A program made the translations under genes and the position numbers. From positions 1-24,945 of the IMG/VR virus record IMGVR_UViG_3300028364_000136: a DNA stretch of 24,945 nucleotides; one strand, 5' to 3'. This DNA comes from a virus. Numbering within the stretch: the stretch's first letter is position 1; every line of letters starts with the position of its first letter. Shown here one piece after another: positions 6,364 through 13,165 of this stretch. The notes beneath the pieces are model-generated. The model was not told the DNA's origin. It did no database searches and saw only the letters and a program-made list of their open reading frames with translations.

Positions 6364-6735
6364 ATGAAGACTGAAAAGAATGAATGCTACGATTTAATCC
6401 ACGCCGATTCTGGGATTAAGCTGGAATGGGATGAGGAAAAAGAACACCTGACAGTTAGCGGCTCAGGCCGGTGCGAACTGGGCGCGGTGCGCGGGGATCT
6501 GGACGTAATAGACTCTGCGGAGGTGACGGTGCAGAGCGTCGGCGGATATGTGCAGAGCAGTGGCACCAGCAGCCTGACCGCTGGCAGCATCGGCGGCAAT
6601 GTGCGGAGCTGGGATAATAGCACCATTAACGCCGGCACCGTCGGGGGCTTTGCGACGAGCTATGACAACAGCATTATTAGAGTCGCGGCGTGTCTCAGAA
6701 GCAATATTAGCGACTGCGATAAACATGAAGCATAA
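6364..6735 (+). CDS. 17-residue repeat (beta-solenoid-like) protein, 123 aa
   Basis: Intact paralogue of the preceding gene, starting at ATG 6364. Residues 1-45 form a conserved cap (MKTEKNECYDLIHADSG onward), followed by three to four 17-residue units: RGDLDVIDSAEVTVQSV, GGYVQSSGTSSLTAGSI, GGNVRSWDNSTINAGTV, GGFATSYDNSIIRVA. The fixed period and the repeated Gly, Ser, Asn and small hydrophobic positions suggest a beta-solenoid. It is shorter than the first copy by two or three units, so unit number has changed since duplication. Its end overlaps the convergent RuvC-like gene by 29 bases, and its last residues (CLRSNISDCDKHEA) no longer follow the repeat. Function unknown. Confidence 0.65.
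   Translation: MKTEKNECYDLIHADSGIKLEWDEEKEHLTVSGSGRCELGAVRGDLDVIDSAEVTVQSVGGYVQSSGTSSLTAGSIGGNVRSWDNSTINAGTVGGFATSYDNSIIRVAACLRSNISDCDKHEA
6370..6429 (+). repeat. 60-bp direct repeat, copy 2
   Basis: Identical to 5846-5905; encodes the N-terminal cap of the second repeat protein. Confidence 0.85.
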
Positions 6736-7156
6736 GCAGTGCGTCAGCGTTGGAAAGGGTGACTTTTATGTAGGGGAACAATTCAGCTGCCTTTTGTTTC
6801 ATCCATTTTTTGCGAGCAGACTGGTTATCTTTTCCCTTGAGCGTAACAGGAATTGACAAGTCTTTTTGCCATTTCTGTGGTCGGACCATATCGAAAGGTA
6901 TATCAAGTGCTTGAAGTACGCCTCGGTAGAATCCAAAGTTTGCGCCGAAAGAGAACATAGATGTGACTCCTTGACCTGGCATGGATGATACTTGCTCTAA
7001 GTAGGCGAAATTCCGCGTTAATTTATTGGGATCGTTGGCGTGAAACTTAATAAATTCTATTGTGCCGGATTCATCCTTGAATGAGTGAGTTACTACGTGA
7101 CCATCTTTAATTATGGCAACTGCGCCTGAAGCACCCGGATCAATTGTGATAATCAT
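6707..7156 (-). CDS. ruvC: RuvC-like Holliday junction resolvase
   Basis: A 149-residue RNase H-fold endonuclease expected to cut four-way junctions or branched DNA made during recombination, before packaging. The opening IITIDPGASGAVAI carries the first catalytic Asp (Asp6). YLEQV supplies Glu54, and NADALLM near the end supplies Asp138. The segment SMFSFGANFGFYRGVL, at 66-81, and RPQKWQK fit phage and bacterial RuvC-like proteins. It is the last gene of the minus-strand operon, four bases after the clamp gene, and converges on the repeat-protein gene with a 29-base overlap. A second C-terminal Asp is not visible, and the protein stops soon after Asp138. Confidence 0.8.
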   Translation of the reverse strand: MIITIDPGASGAVAIIKDGHVVTHSFKDESGTIEFIKFHANDPNKLTRNFAYLEQVSSMPGQGVTSMFSFGANFGFYRGVLQALDIPFDMVRPQKWQKDLSIPVTLKGKDNQSARKKWMKQKAAELFPYIKVTLSNADALLMLHVYRSR

Positions 7157-7160
7157 TTTC

Positions 7161-8240
7161 TTAATTACGAAGTGGCATAATCATTGAGTTAAGATTTCCA
7201 GAATTAATATATACTGGTTCAATATTATCTTTGATTAATAGCGTTATTTCATCTTTGCATTGAGACAGAATATCAATGAGATAAACTGGATTTATTGATA
7301 CAGATACTTCTGGTCCTTGGTATTTACAGTCCATTGAAGTTACTACAGCACCAAAACTGACATCCTCTGAATTCAATGTCAGTTTATTATTTGAAGCAGT
7401 TATTGTAACTGACAAGTTTCTATCAGAAGTCATAATTGCGGCGCGAGACACTTGGCGCTTTAGTTGATCTGCGTTAAGACTAATAGGATCAACATCAGAT
7501 GGTTTATAGACATCCTGCCATTTAGGGTATGTTCCTTCAACCAGCTTAGACCATAAAATATCATCTGAATCGAACTCAAACATAATCATGCGTTTGCTCT
7601 TTTTAATGATTACTTCTAGTTGGTCGGTATAAGACATTAGCATCCCAACGGTTTTTTCGGGGAGTACACATGTAGATTCTGGAAACTTATGGTCTAGCTG
7701 GCAAAACGCTAAGCGCCTACCATCTGTTGCGACTGCTTTAAGGTTATCACCAAAGTCTAAAAAAGTGGCATTAAAGATATAACGTGTTGCGTCTGACGAT
7801 TGAGCATGAGACACAGAGCGCAGCGTGTTAATCAATTCTTTAACCGTTGTAGAGCCTTCAAAGTCAAAGTCATTACAAGGTATTCTAGGTACTGGCGGAA
7901 ATTCATCTGCGGAAATAATGGGCATATTGAATTTAGAACCACTGCAAGATAATGATAGGCTTAACTTATTCAGTTTAAAGTCCACAAATTTATCTTTCGG
8001 CAATGATTTGGCGATATTTAGAAGTTTATGGGCATTAACAGCTATTGAGAACTCATTCTCAACTGTGCAGTTGCAGCTAGTTATAATAGCTGTTTCTATG
8101 TTTGTTCCGCTGATCTTCAGCTTATCGCCTGAAAATTCCATGAGTACACATGTCAAAATTGGAACTTGTTGCCGTGGTGAAACAGCAATTGATGCGCGTT
8201 GTACTGTGTCAATTAAATTAACTACTGATACTATGTTCAT
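7161..8240 (-). CDS. dnaN: DNA polymerase III beta subunit (sliding clamp)
   Basis: A 359-residue homologue of the bacterial ring-shaped processivity clamp. It has the family opening (VNLIDTVQRASIAVSPRQQVPILTCV is read in residues 8-33), the middle-domain ATDGRRLAFC segment, the TYPKWQDVYKP segment and the closing IMPLRN that corresponds to the usual MPMR end. Length is close to the bacterial protein (about 366). The ATG at 8240 follows an A-rich leader. As a phage-borne clamp it would tether a polymerase to DNA; no DNA polymerase gene is in this window, so it may serve the host polymerase or one encoded elsewhere. It is followed directly by ruvC. Confidence 0.92.
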   Translation of the reverse strand: MNIVSVVNLIDTVQRASIAVSPRQQVPILTCVLMEFSGDKLKISGTNIETAIITSCNCTVENEFSIAVNAHKLLNIAKSLPKDKFVDFKLNKLSLSLSCSGSKFNMPIISADEFPPVPRIPCNDFDFEGSTTVKELINTLRSVSHAQSSDATRYIFNATFLDFGDNLKAVATDGRRLAFCQLDHKFPESTCVLPEKTVGMLMSYTDQLEVIIKKSKRMIMFEFDSDDILWSKLVEGTYPKWQDVYKPSDVDPISLNADQLKRQVSRAAIMTSDRNLSVTITASNNKLTLNSEDVSFGAVVTSMDCKYQGPEVSVSINPVYLIDILSQCKDEITLLIKDNIEPVYINSGNLNSMIMPLRN

Positions 8241-8283
8241 TTTTCTTTCTTCTATTTAACTACTGGATTTAAGTTAGGGATAT

Positions 8284-8475
8284 TTATCGTTCTAATCTAG
8301 TGGCTTGCCATGCCACAATATTACCTGAGTGATGGATGTCAAGTTGGTGGTCCTTGCCCATGTCTGGAAGCTTGGCGCGAATTCGCTGTTCAATCATTTT
8401 TTCAGTTTCTCCGTGGTACTTTTGAATATTACCTGAGGTTGTCTGTTTTTGTACTCTGGATATACGATCAAACAT
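8284..8475 (-). CDS. Small hypothetical protein, 63 aa
   Basis: Function not recognised. ATG 8475 is chosen because it overlaps the stop of the upstream gene by eight bases (ATGTTTGA), giving coupling; a longer in-frame start at 8517 would overlap it by 50 bases. The protein is basic, with a probable helical middle (KMIEQRIRAKL) and a beta-like end (GNIVAWQATRLER). Confidence 0.5.
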   Translation of the reverse strand: MFDRISRVQKQTTSGNIQKYHGETEKMIEQRIRAKLPDMGKDHQLDIHHSGNIVAWQATRLER

Positions 8476-8734
8476 AAGTTTCGTTTTCTTCTCTGTCCCA
8501 ATCATTGAGGTCTTCAAATGATCCGAACCGTTTTTCTAATTGGCGCATTGTTGATACGGCGATATTAACGGCCTTATCAATGTCATCTTCTGTCATATCA
8601 ATTCCTGAAGCAATCATTGCCTGGACATTCTGCATGGCTGCATCTTCAACTTTTCGCTTTCCGGGAATATTACCCGGTCCGGTTGGAGTTGGTGATACGA
8701 ATTGATATGCTAGTGGTAATTTAAAGCTTCTCAT
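8468..8734 (-). CDS. Small hypothetical protein, 88 aa
   Basis: Function not recognised. The N-terminal third is Pro/Gly-rich and basic (PTPTGPGNIPGKRK) and the rest is an acidic helical region ending in many Glu and Asp. The ATG at 8734 overlaps the end of the upstream gene by 14 bases. Part of the tightly packed minus-strand operon between terminase and clamp. Confidence 0.6.
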   Translation of the reverse strand: MRSFKLPLAYQFVSPTPTGPGNIPGKRKVEDAAMQNVQAMIASGIDMTEDDIDKAVNIAVSTMRQLEKRFGSFEDLNDWDREENETYV

Positions 8735-8948
8735 ACTGTGGTATTTGTGGGTTTTGTTCGCAAACTGAATGCTCTATTTCAGCATAAAGTTCTTCAAAAT
8801 TCTTTGGTTGTTTTATGTCTATAAGGTAATTTTGTACTGCTTCAACCAGTTTTTCCAGAGAATTTCTCATGAACTCATATCCTTCTACTTTGTATCGGTA
8901 TATGCCTCCTGTTGGCATCTTATTAATTGGTCTTTTTAACTTTTTCAT
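8721..8948 (-). CDS. Small hypothetical phage protein, 75 aa
   Basis: ATG 8948 (MKKLKRPINK) is chosen over the start at 9074 because the upstream gene ends at 8923 and the coding sequence before 8948 in this frame looks unlike protein. The core GGIYRYKVEGYEF, then a helix LEKLVEAVQNYL, then IEHSVCEQNPQIP resembles a small phage protein type seen with a final C-x-x-x-P segment, often near structural or packaging genes; the function of that type is not known to me. It overlaps its neighbours by 26 and 14 bases. Confidence 0.55.
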   Translation of the reverse strand: MKKLKRPINKMPTGGIYRYKVEGYEFMRNSLEKLVEAVQNYLIDIKQPKNFEELYAEIEHSVCEQNPQIPQYEKL

Positions 8949-9117
8949 TTCCGTTCTGAATTTCGATGCAAGAGATTGTGAAATGATCAGGGTTTTTTGA
9001 GCACTCGGTAAACAGGGCTGAAAGTGTACCAAGTATCTCGTAGACAGACGTATCTTCTTCAATGTGGTTATCACCTATGGCTATTTGAATGGAGCGATAT
9101 AAGCTCATCTTTGTCAT
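8923..9117 (-). CDS. Small hypothetical protein, 64 aa
   Basis: Function not recognised. ATG 9117 (MTKMSLYRSIQ) is chosen because the longer start at 9177 would overlap the small gene upstream, which ends at 9158. ATG 9108 is also possible. The protein has a helical core (VYEILGTLSALFTEC) and a lysine-rich end. Confidence 0.5.
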   Translation of the reverse strand: MTKMSLYRSIQIAIGDNHIEEDTSVYEILGTLSALFTECSKNPDHFTISCIEIQNGNEKVKKTN

Positions 9118-9157
9118 TGTTTTTCTATTAAATGATTTGCTTGTAAATCCAGTGTCA

Positions 9158-9334
9158 CTACTGAAGATGTTGATCAATTTTCAGATTTTGGTATGCCCAT
9201 TTGTTTTTCTTGTAGTGTCCGGTTGTTTTCCAGTATTCAGATTCTTCCCATTTATTGTCATCACGTGGACGTAGATCGTCACCCTTTCCTTGTACAGGCG
9301 GTAGTTTAGGGAATAAGTTCTTCTTGTTTTTCAT
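9158..9334 (-). CDS. Small hypothetical protein, 58 aa
   Basis: A short gene found by reading the minus strand: it begins MKNKKNLFPKLPPVQG and ends KIDQHLQ. The ATG (9334-9332) overlaps the TGA stop of the terminase gene (ATGA), the same coupling used elsewhere in this operon, which is the main support. It is rich in Lys, Asp, Trp and Tyr (DDNKWEESEYWKTTGHYKK) and has no membrane segment. Function unknown. Confidence 0.6.
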   Translation of the reverse strand: MKNKKNLFPKLPPVQGKGDDLRPRDDNKWEESEYWKTTGHYKKNKWAYQNLKIDQHLQ

Positions 9335-11247
9335 ATTGTTCTTGATGGTTTCATTAATTCTCGCACATCAAAAGGTCTATTCTTATTTCTGTCAACTGCT
9401 AAAGAGTTGTACCGAAGTGAGTCTATGCTTTCAATGGAGTTAGTTTTGAACTTGATTCCTTCGCGAACTGCTTCACCCTCCTTGTTCATAGAGGGAATAA
9501 ACCCAGATCGTGCGCGAATTATCTGTGGGATCATAATTGCCGAGTCAGCATAATCAGGTGACACGCCTCGGTTTCTCATCCTGTACTCATCCTTACTTTC
9601 TACTTTCCGCTTACCTGAAATATTCTTAGCAATGCGCCTACTTGTCATTTCATCAAAAAAGAAAGACTGCTGACAAGCGCGGGATATAAGAAGCGAACCA
9701 AATGATAACCAAGTCTGATAAGCAAACCACATTTCATCTCCAATTTTGTAGTATTTCTGCTGTGGGATTTCTGCATCTTCCTTCATGATCTTATTTTCAG
9801 AAGCCGGATGAGTCCAGTTGATTGAATATACTTCACCCCAATAGTTTTTCAGATAGGAGTAAACGCCTTCACCCATTCCTGTTGAGTCAACGGCTAAGAA
9901 CTTTGGATCTATGTTGAGCTCTTGGGCAACTTCGATTATGCGCCGAGAAAGTTTAATTGCGTCTGAATCAAACCCGCTTATTTCAATGAATCCTTCTTGT
10001 TGAAATAAGAAACGTGACTGTAAGTGCGTTCCGGTGTTTGTGGAGTAATTCTTCTCTTGATTGAATGAGTCCACCCATCCGGTTGCCATACCAAATCTGC
10101 CGTAAGCAAATATGACTTTGTCGTGTCTCAGAGCAATGTCAACTGCGCCGCATCGTGTGGAACCTTCGTGAAAAGAAGCATCTCCTACGCAGGAAAGGAT
10201 CTGCTGTTTATTTATGACGGTTGAGTATGCGCCCTTGAGCGGGAACATTCCTCGCGCAAAGCAGTAGTAGTCTGGATGCTCCGGCCCTTTGAGCAAGTGG
10301 TCCTGAAACCCTTGCCATGATAGAATGCCGGGATAGACTTCTTTTTGAGCAATAACATTTTCTGACTTTGCCCCATCCAGGCGTAGTACATTCCATCCGC
10401 GCTTTGACTTCCAATGAAAATCTTCTTCCAAATCTAAAGTCAACCATCCATCTGGCGGTTCAGATAGTTGTCCGAATACATGGGCAGCATCTTCTGGATT
10501 TCCTGATAGGATAATCTTCACTCGATCTGGGCCTTCTGCTGAAGACAATGGCGAGGCGAAGTCCTTCTCCATACCTTCAGCTACGTTTTGGAACTCATCG
10601 ACAAATATACGAAGCCTAGAGTGCCGGCCTAAAGTTGGGTGAGCCTTTTGTCGCGGTTTAGATTTGATGCCCTTCACGCGCCCCGTGGAGGCTTGTCCTT
10701 GCGGTGTGGTGATACCTTCAAAGCCTGAATCAAGGTTAGTTGGATCATCACCTAGAAACATATCCTTCTTTGCGGATCCTGACACTTCCATAACCGATGA
10801 TTCATGCATATCATAGAGGTGAGTAAATATGTTTCTCTTTAATTGAGATTCATTAACAGCCAAACATTTGACAGCGGTGTATTGAGGATCGCGCTGGTAG
10901 TCCAAATAAAGCCATATTACTATGCCGTAGGTTTTGCTTCCAGATGAACAAGCCATTACTAACGACTTGGATGATTCAGGCAAGTGTTTGAATATCTTAT
11001 CAACAAACCAAGGCATAGCGTTGAATTTCTCTAACCCCCAATTCATTACGCCAGCTTCTAGATACATATCATTATCCAGTAGTCCATGCCAGTAAGTATT
11101 TAGAAACTTCCACGCATCTTCACTGCTTTTGATAGTTATTTCGCCACCATTGTAAACTTGGATAAGTGCAGCGGCTTGAATGCGCGATGATTTAGTATCT
11201 TCGCGCAATAATGAATTCACTTGATCTAATATTTTATAAATCTCCAT
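9331..11247 (-). CDS. terL: Terminase large subunit
   Basis: A 638-residue DNA-packaging motor and nuclease. The ATPase domain has a deviant Walker A, ACSSGSKT at 99-106, a Walker B strand RIFVDE at 213-218 and a coupling motif IILSGNPED near 245-253. The RNase H-like nuclease domain shows Asp370 (CGAVDIALRHD), Asp454 (LAVDSTGMGEG) and Asp568 (SPDYADSA). Unusually it is transcribed opposite to the portal and capsid genes and lies some 5 kb from the portal, with the replication genes between. It overlaps the putative small subunit gene by 14 bases and has a GAGG upstream of its ATG. Confidence 0.9.
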   Translation of the reverse strand: MEIYKILDQVNSLLREDTKSSRIQAAALIQVYNGGEITIKSSEDAWKFLNTYWHGLLDNDMYLEAGVMNWGLEKFNAMPWFVDKIFKHLPESSKSLVMACSSGSKTYGIVIWLYLDYQRDPQYTAVKCLAVNESQLKRNIFTHLYDMHESSVMEVSGSAKKDMFLGDDPTNLDSGFEGITTPQGQASTGRVKGIKSKPRQKAHPTLGRHSRLRIFVDEFQNVAEGMEKDFASPLSSAEGPDRVKIILSGNPEDAAHVFGQLSEPPDGWLTLDLEEDFHWKSKRGWNVLRLDGAKSENVIAQKEVYPGILSWQGFQDHLLKGPEHPDYYCFARGMFPLKGAYSTVINKQQILSCVGDASFHEGSTRCGAVDIALRHDKVIFAYGRFGMATGWVDSFNQEKNYSTNTGTHLQSRFLFQQEGFIEISGFDSDAIKLSRRIIEVAQELNIDPKFLAVDSTGMGEGVYSYLKNYWGEVYSINWTHPASENKIMKEDAEIPQQKYYKIGDEMWFAYQTWLSFGSLLISRACQQSFFFDEMTSRRIAKNISGKRKVESKDEYRMRNRGVSPDYADSAIMIPQIIRARSGFIPSMNKEGEAVREGIKFKTNSIESIDSLRYNSLAVDRNKNRPFDVRELMKPSRTI

Positions 11248-11665
11248 CTACGTCCTCGGCTTCAATTTCAATAGCGCCTTTCTTTTGTTCATCTTTGTTT
11301 GCATTTTCTAGCATCCACTGAATGGCCTTGGCAGCTTGTGCTGCAACATCGTCGCTGTTGCCCTTTCCTTCTGGCGCATCGGATTTGCCGTATGCTTTTT
11401 CAGCGATTTCCTGCTTAGTCTTGATGGCCATAGCCAAGTCTTTCAACTGCTGCGGTTTCAATTCTTCAATGTTATTGCGATTGGATTTCATCCAGTCGTT
11501 AATAAACGCTCCTAGCTTAGCTGCTTCGACCTGAGCTTGGCGCTTATTATCTTCTGCTGAAGTTGGCAGGAGTATGCTCTTACCATCACCTACTAGCGTA
11601 ACTGAACCGACAAAGTCTTTTAACCGGGCTTTGCGGCGGTTTGTTATGGCAATGGTAGTAGACAT
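11234..11665 (-). CDS. Putative terminase small subunit
   Basis: A 143-residue protein directly upstream of the large terminase gene and overlapping it by 14 bases, the usual place for the DNA-recognition subunit. The N-terminus is basic (ITNRRKARLKDF), the middle is helical (EELKPQQLKDLAMAIKTKQEIAEKAYG), and the end is acidic (EIEAEDVDGD), as in many small terminases. No clear helix-turn-helix is visible, so the call rests mainly on position. ATG 11665 overlaps the upstream stop by one base (TGATG); the TTG at 11668 is less likely. Confidence 0.5.
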   Translation of the reverse strand: MSTTIAITNRRKARLKDFVGSVTLVGDGKSILLPTSAEDNKRQAQVEAAKLGAFINDWMKSNRNNIEELKPQQLKDLAMAIKTKQEIAEKAYGKSDAPEGKGNSDDVAAQAAKAIQWMLENANKDEQKKGAIEIEAEDVDGDL

Positions 11666-12036
11666 CAAAACTTTTTTCCGCCTTCTTTAGCGCGATTCTC
11701 TGGCTGGTGGTCTGGGCGTAGGCTGTTGTACCTGATCTTGTCTATTATCGCTCCGCCAATATCATAACCAAAACCTCCAGCGTAGTCCATAATCCGAATG
11801 ACAGCATCTGCTAGTTCCACTTCGGCCATTGGTCTGTTGGGTAGGTGGTCATCCATCAGATTTTTGCGCTCACCTTCCATTGCTTCGGAGATTTCAGAAA
11901 CAACAAGCATCAGTAGTTCGCCTTTGTTGCGTTCTTTGCGCTCGCAAGTTTCCAATTCATGCCACCATCCTGACTTTACTGCGTTTTGGTGGATCTGATC
12001 GCGTATAGAGTTTATTATAGGTATGAGATAATCCAT
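11665..12036 (-). CDS. MazG-like nucleotide pyrophosphohydrolase
   Basis: A 123-residue all-alpha NTP pyrophosphatase-like protein. The metal-binding pattern is visible: VSEISEAMEGE with Glu48 and Glu51 (helix 1), and VELADAVIRIMDYA with Glu74 and Asp77 (helix 2), followed by KIRYNSLRPDH, similar to the K.x.Y.N..R..H end of phage MazG-like proteins. Such enzymes hydrolyse (d)NTPs or alarmone-related nucleotides and can alter host metabolism; the substrate here is not known. Coupled to the putative small terminase gene by TGATG. Confidence 0.75.
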   Translation of the reverse strand: MDYLIPIINSIRDQIHQNAVKSGWWHELETCERKERNKGELLMLVVSEISEAMEGERKNLMDDHLPNRPMAEVELADAVIRIMDYAGGFGYDIGGAIIDKIRYNSLRPDHQPENRAKEGGKKF

Positions 12037-12038
12037 TC

Positions 12039-12251
12039 TTAATGTCCTATTGATATTAGTTTTTTGATTTTTTTAATGCCAACTTCGGCTGAAATGCAAT
12101 GGCATATTGGGCATATTGCTTTTAAACGTTTATTCCCCCAGAAGAAAGCCGACAAAAACCACTTGTGAGTTCCTTTTTCTGCATTATCGTAGCACAAAAC
12201 AAACTCGCAAGTTTTACCTTTTTCAATTATAATATCTTGATCATCTGTCAT
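12039..12251 (-). CDS. Small cysteine-rich protein (possible zinc ribbon)
   Basis: A protein of 70 residues from ATG 12251 (or 72 from ATG 12257). It has CEFVLC in the N-terminal third and CPICHC in the C-terminal third, arranged like two metal-binding knuckles, with a basic tail (GIKKIKKL). A zinc-binding fold is plausible, but no family was recognised. It overlaps the end of the upstream gene by about 11 bases and ends two bases before the MazG-like gene. Confidence 0.5.
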   Translation of the reverse strand: MTDDQDIIIEKGKTCEFVLCYDNAEKGTHKWFLSAFFWGNKRLKAICPICHCISAEVGIKKIKKLISIGH

Positions 12252-12525
12252 TAGCATTGTCAGTTATCAATTCAAAGCTTGAACCTTGTGGAAGCTCTTT
12301 AGGCTCCGAGAACTTAATACTTGTTATTGTTACTTCGGTCTCAATGTCGGTGTCTACTAGCTTAGGACCAGTGAAAACTCCACTAGTCCCATCCGACAAC
12401 ACGAGATAAATAGACTGCATGTACTGCTTATTGATGTTTTTCTTAATTTTGTCTGATGCTTTGTTTTTCTTAATTTTGTCTGATGCTTTGTTTTTCATAA
12501 CTTTGTCTGATGCTTTGTTTTTCAT
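12241..12525 (-). CDS. Hypothetical protein with triplicated N-terminal repeat, 94 aa
   Basis: The N-terminus consists of three 9-residue units (MKNKASDKV, MKNKASDKI, KKNKASDKI) followed by KKNINKQ, encoded by a 27-base tandem repeat. The rest (YMQSIYLVLSDGTSGVFTGP onward) looks like a small beta-rich domain of about 55 residues. Because the first two units both start with Met, translation may begin at 12525 or 12498. The lysine-rich tail might bind nucleic acid or be a by-product of repeat growth. The gene starts one base after the stop of the upstream gene. Confidence 0.6.
   Translation of the reverse strand: MKNKASDKVMKNKASDKIKKNKASDKIKKNINKQYMQSIYLVLSDGTSGVFTGPKLVDTDIETEVTITSIKFSEPKELPQGSSFELITDNANDR
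12442..12522 (-). repeat. 27-bp tandem repeat, three copies
   Basis: Units are 12442-12468, 12469-12495 and 12496-12522. The first two are identical; the third differs at a few bases at its left end. The period is nine codons, so copy-number change keeps the frame of the gene. Confidence 0.85.
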
Positions 12526-12526
12526 T

Positions 12527-13018
12527 TTAGTATTTATTGAATATTGCGATTGCGATTGCCACTTGATTTTTATCGTCTATTAGCTTGGCGGCTTCAAGAC
12601 ATTCTGAGAATATCCCGCGCAAATTGGCTATACGATTATCTTTCTCAAAAATCTCGTTAGATGGCATTGTGAGATTGCTAGTGTCTTCCAATACATTCGG
12701 ATCAATAATCCAATCATCATCTGCGACTAGGCTTTCATTTTTCATAACTCCTAAGAATTGCCCGTATGATGACAAAAAGGGAGTACCGTCTTTCTCTTGC
12801 GGCCCCTTCACGATGACACTGATTGTTTCCTGCCCTTCTACTGATAGCTTGGCGTATGGTCCCGCTTTGGGGTGGGTAAGGTATTCAACCTTGGTGATTA
12901 GTCCTTCGATGTTGATTTTTTCGTTCATGACACTTTCAACGGTTAGCACATGCAAAGACAGGTCAAGCACATTTTTATTGACTTGGATGCTGTGGGGAAG
13001 AAATTTGAACTCAGACAA
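12527..13018 (-). CDS. Hypothetical protein, OB-fold-like, 163 aa
   Basis: First gene of the minus-strand operon. Its start appears to be TTG 13018; the next ATG in frame is 12928. The region INIEGLITKVEYLTHPKAGPYAKLSVEG with ISVIVKG after it (residues 35-71) has the strand pattern of an OB-fold nucleic-acid binding domain, but this is a pattern reading only. The C-terminal part is helical. Lying just across the divergent control region from the replication initiator, it may act early in replication. The role is unknown. Confidence 0.55.
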   Translation of the reverse strand: MSEFKFLPHSIQVNKNVLDLSLHVLTVESVMNEKINIEGLITKVEYLTHPKAGPYAKLSVEGQETISVIVKGPQEKDGTPFLSSYGQFLGVMKNESLVADDDWIIDPNVLEDTSNLTMPSNEIFEKDNRIANLRGIFSECLEAAKLIDDKNQVAIAIAIFNKY

Positions 13019-13034
13019 ACGTTCTTTTTGGATT

Positions 13035-13132
13035 CTGTACTGCCACCTTTGGCCGATTAGACATGCACCCGCTTGTCACGGGTTTCTCTTCATCGTGTTT
13101 TTGCTTTGTTGGTCGGCAAGGTGGCAGTACAG
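13035..13132. repeat. Inverted repeat A of the divergent control region
   Basis: A perfect 15-base arm CTGTACTGCCACCTT (13035-13049) faces AAGGTGGCAGTACAG (13118-13132). Adjacent bases GCCGA and TCGGC add five pairs after a small bulge. The outer ends lie 17 and 30 bases from the start codons of the two divergent genes, so the arms are candidate operators, a two-sided promoter element or part of an origin control site. A small ACCCG/CGGGT hairpin lies between (13067-13083). Confidence 0.7.
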
Positions 13133-13165
13133 ATTTCAAAAAAATAAACACAAAAAAACACGATG
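13091..13165 (+). promoter_or_regulatory. Inverted repeat B covering the initiator start codon
   Basis: CATCGTGTTTTT (13091-13102) is the perfect complement of AAAAACACGATG (13154-13165), whose last three bases are the initiator ATG. One more A-T pair and a G-T pair extend it. In a transcript that begins before 13091 the start codon would be paired. Repeat B interlocks with repeat A in the order A1-B1-A2-B2, so the two stems would compete or form a pseudoknot. Confidence 0.6.
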
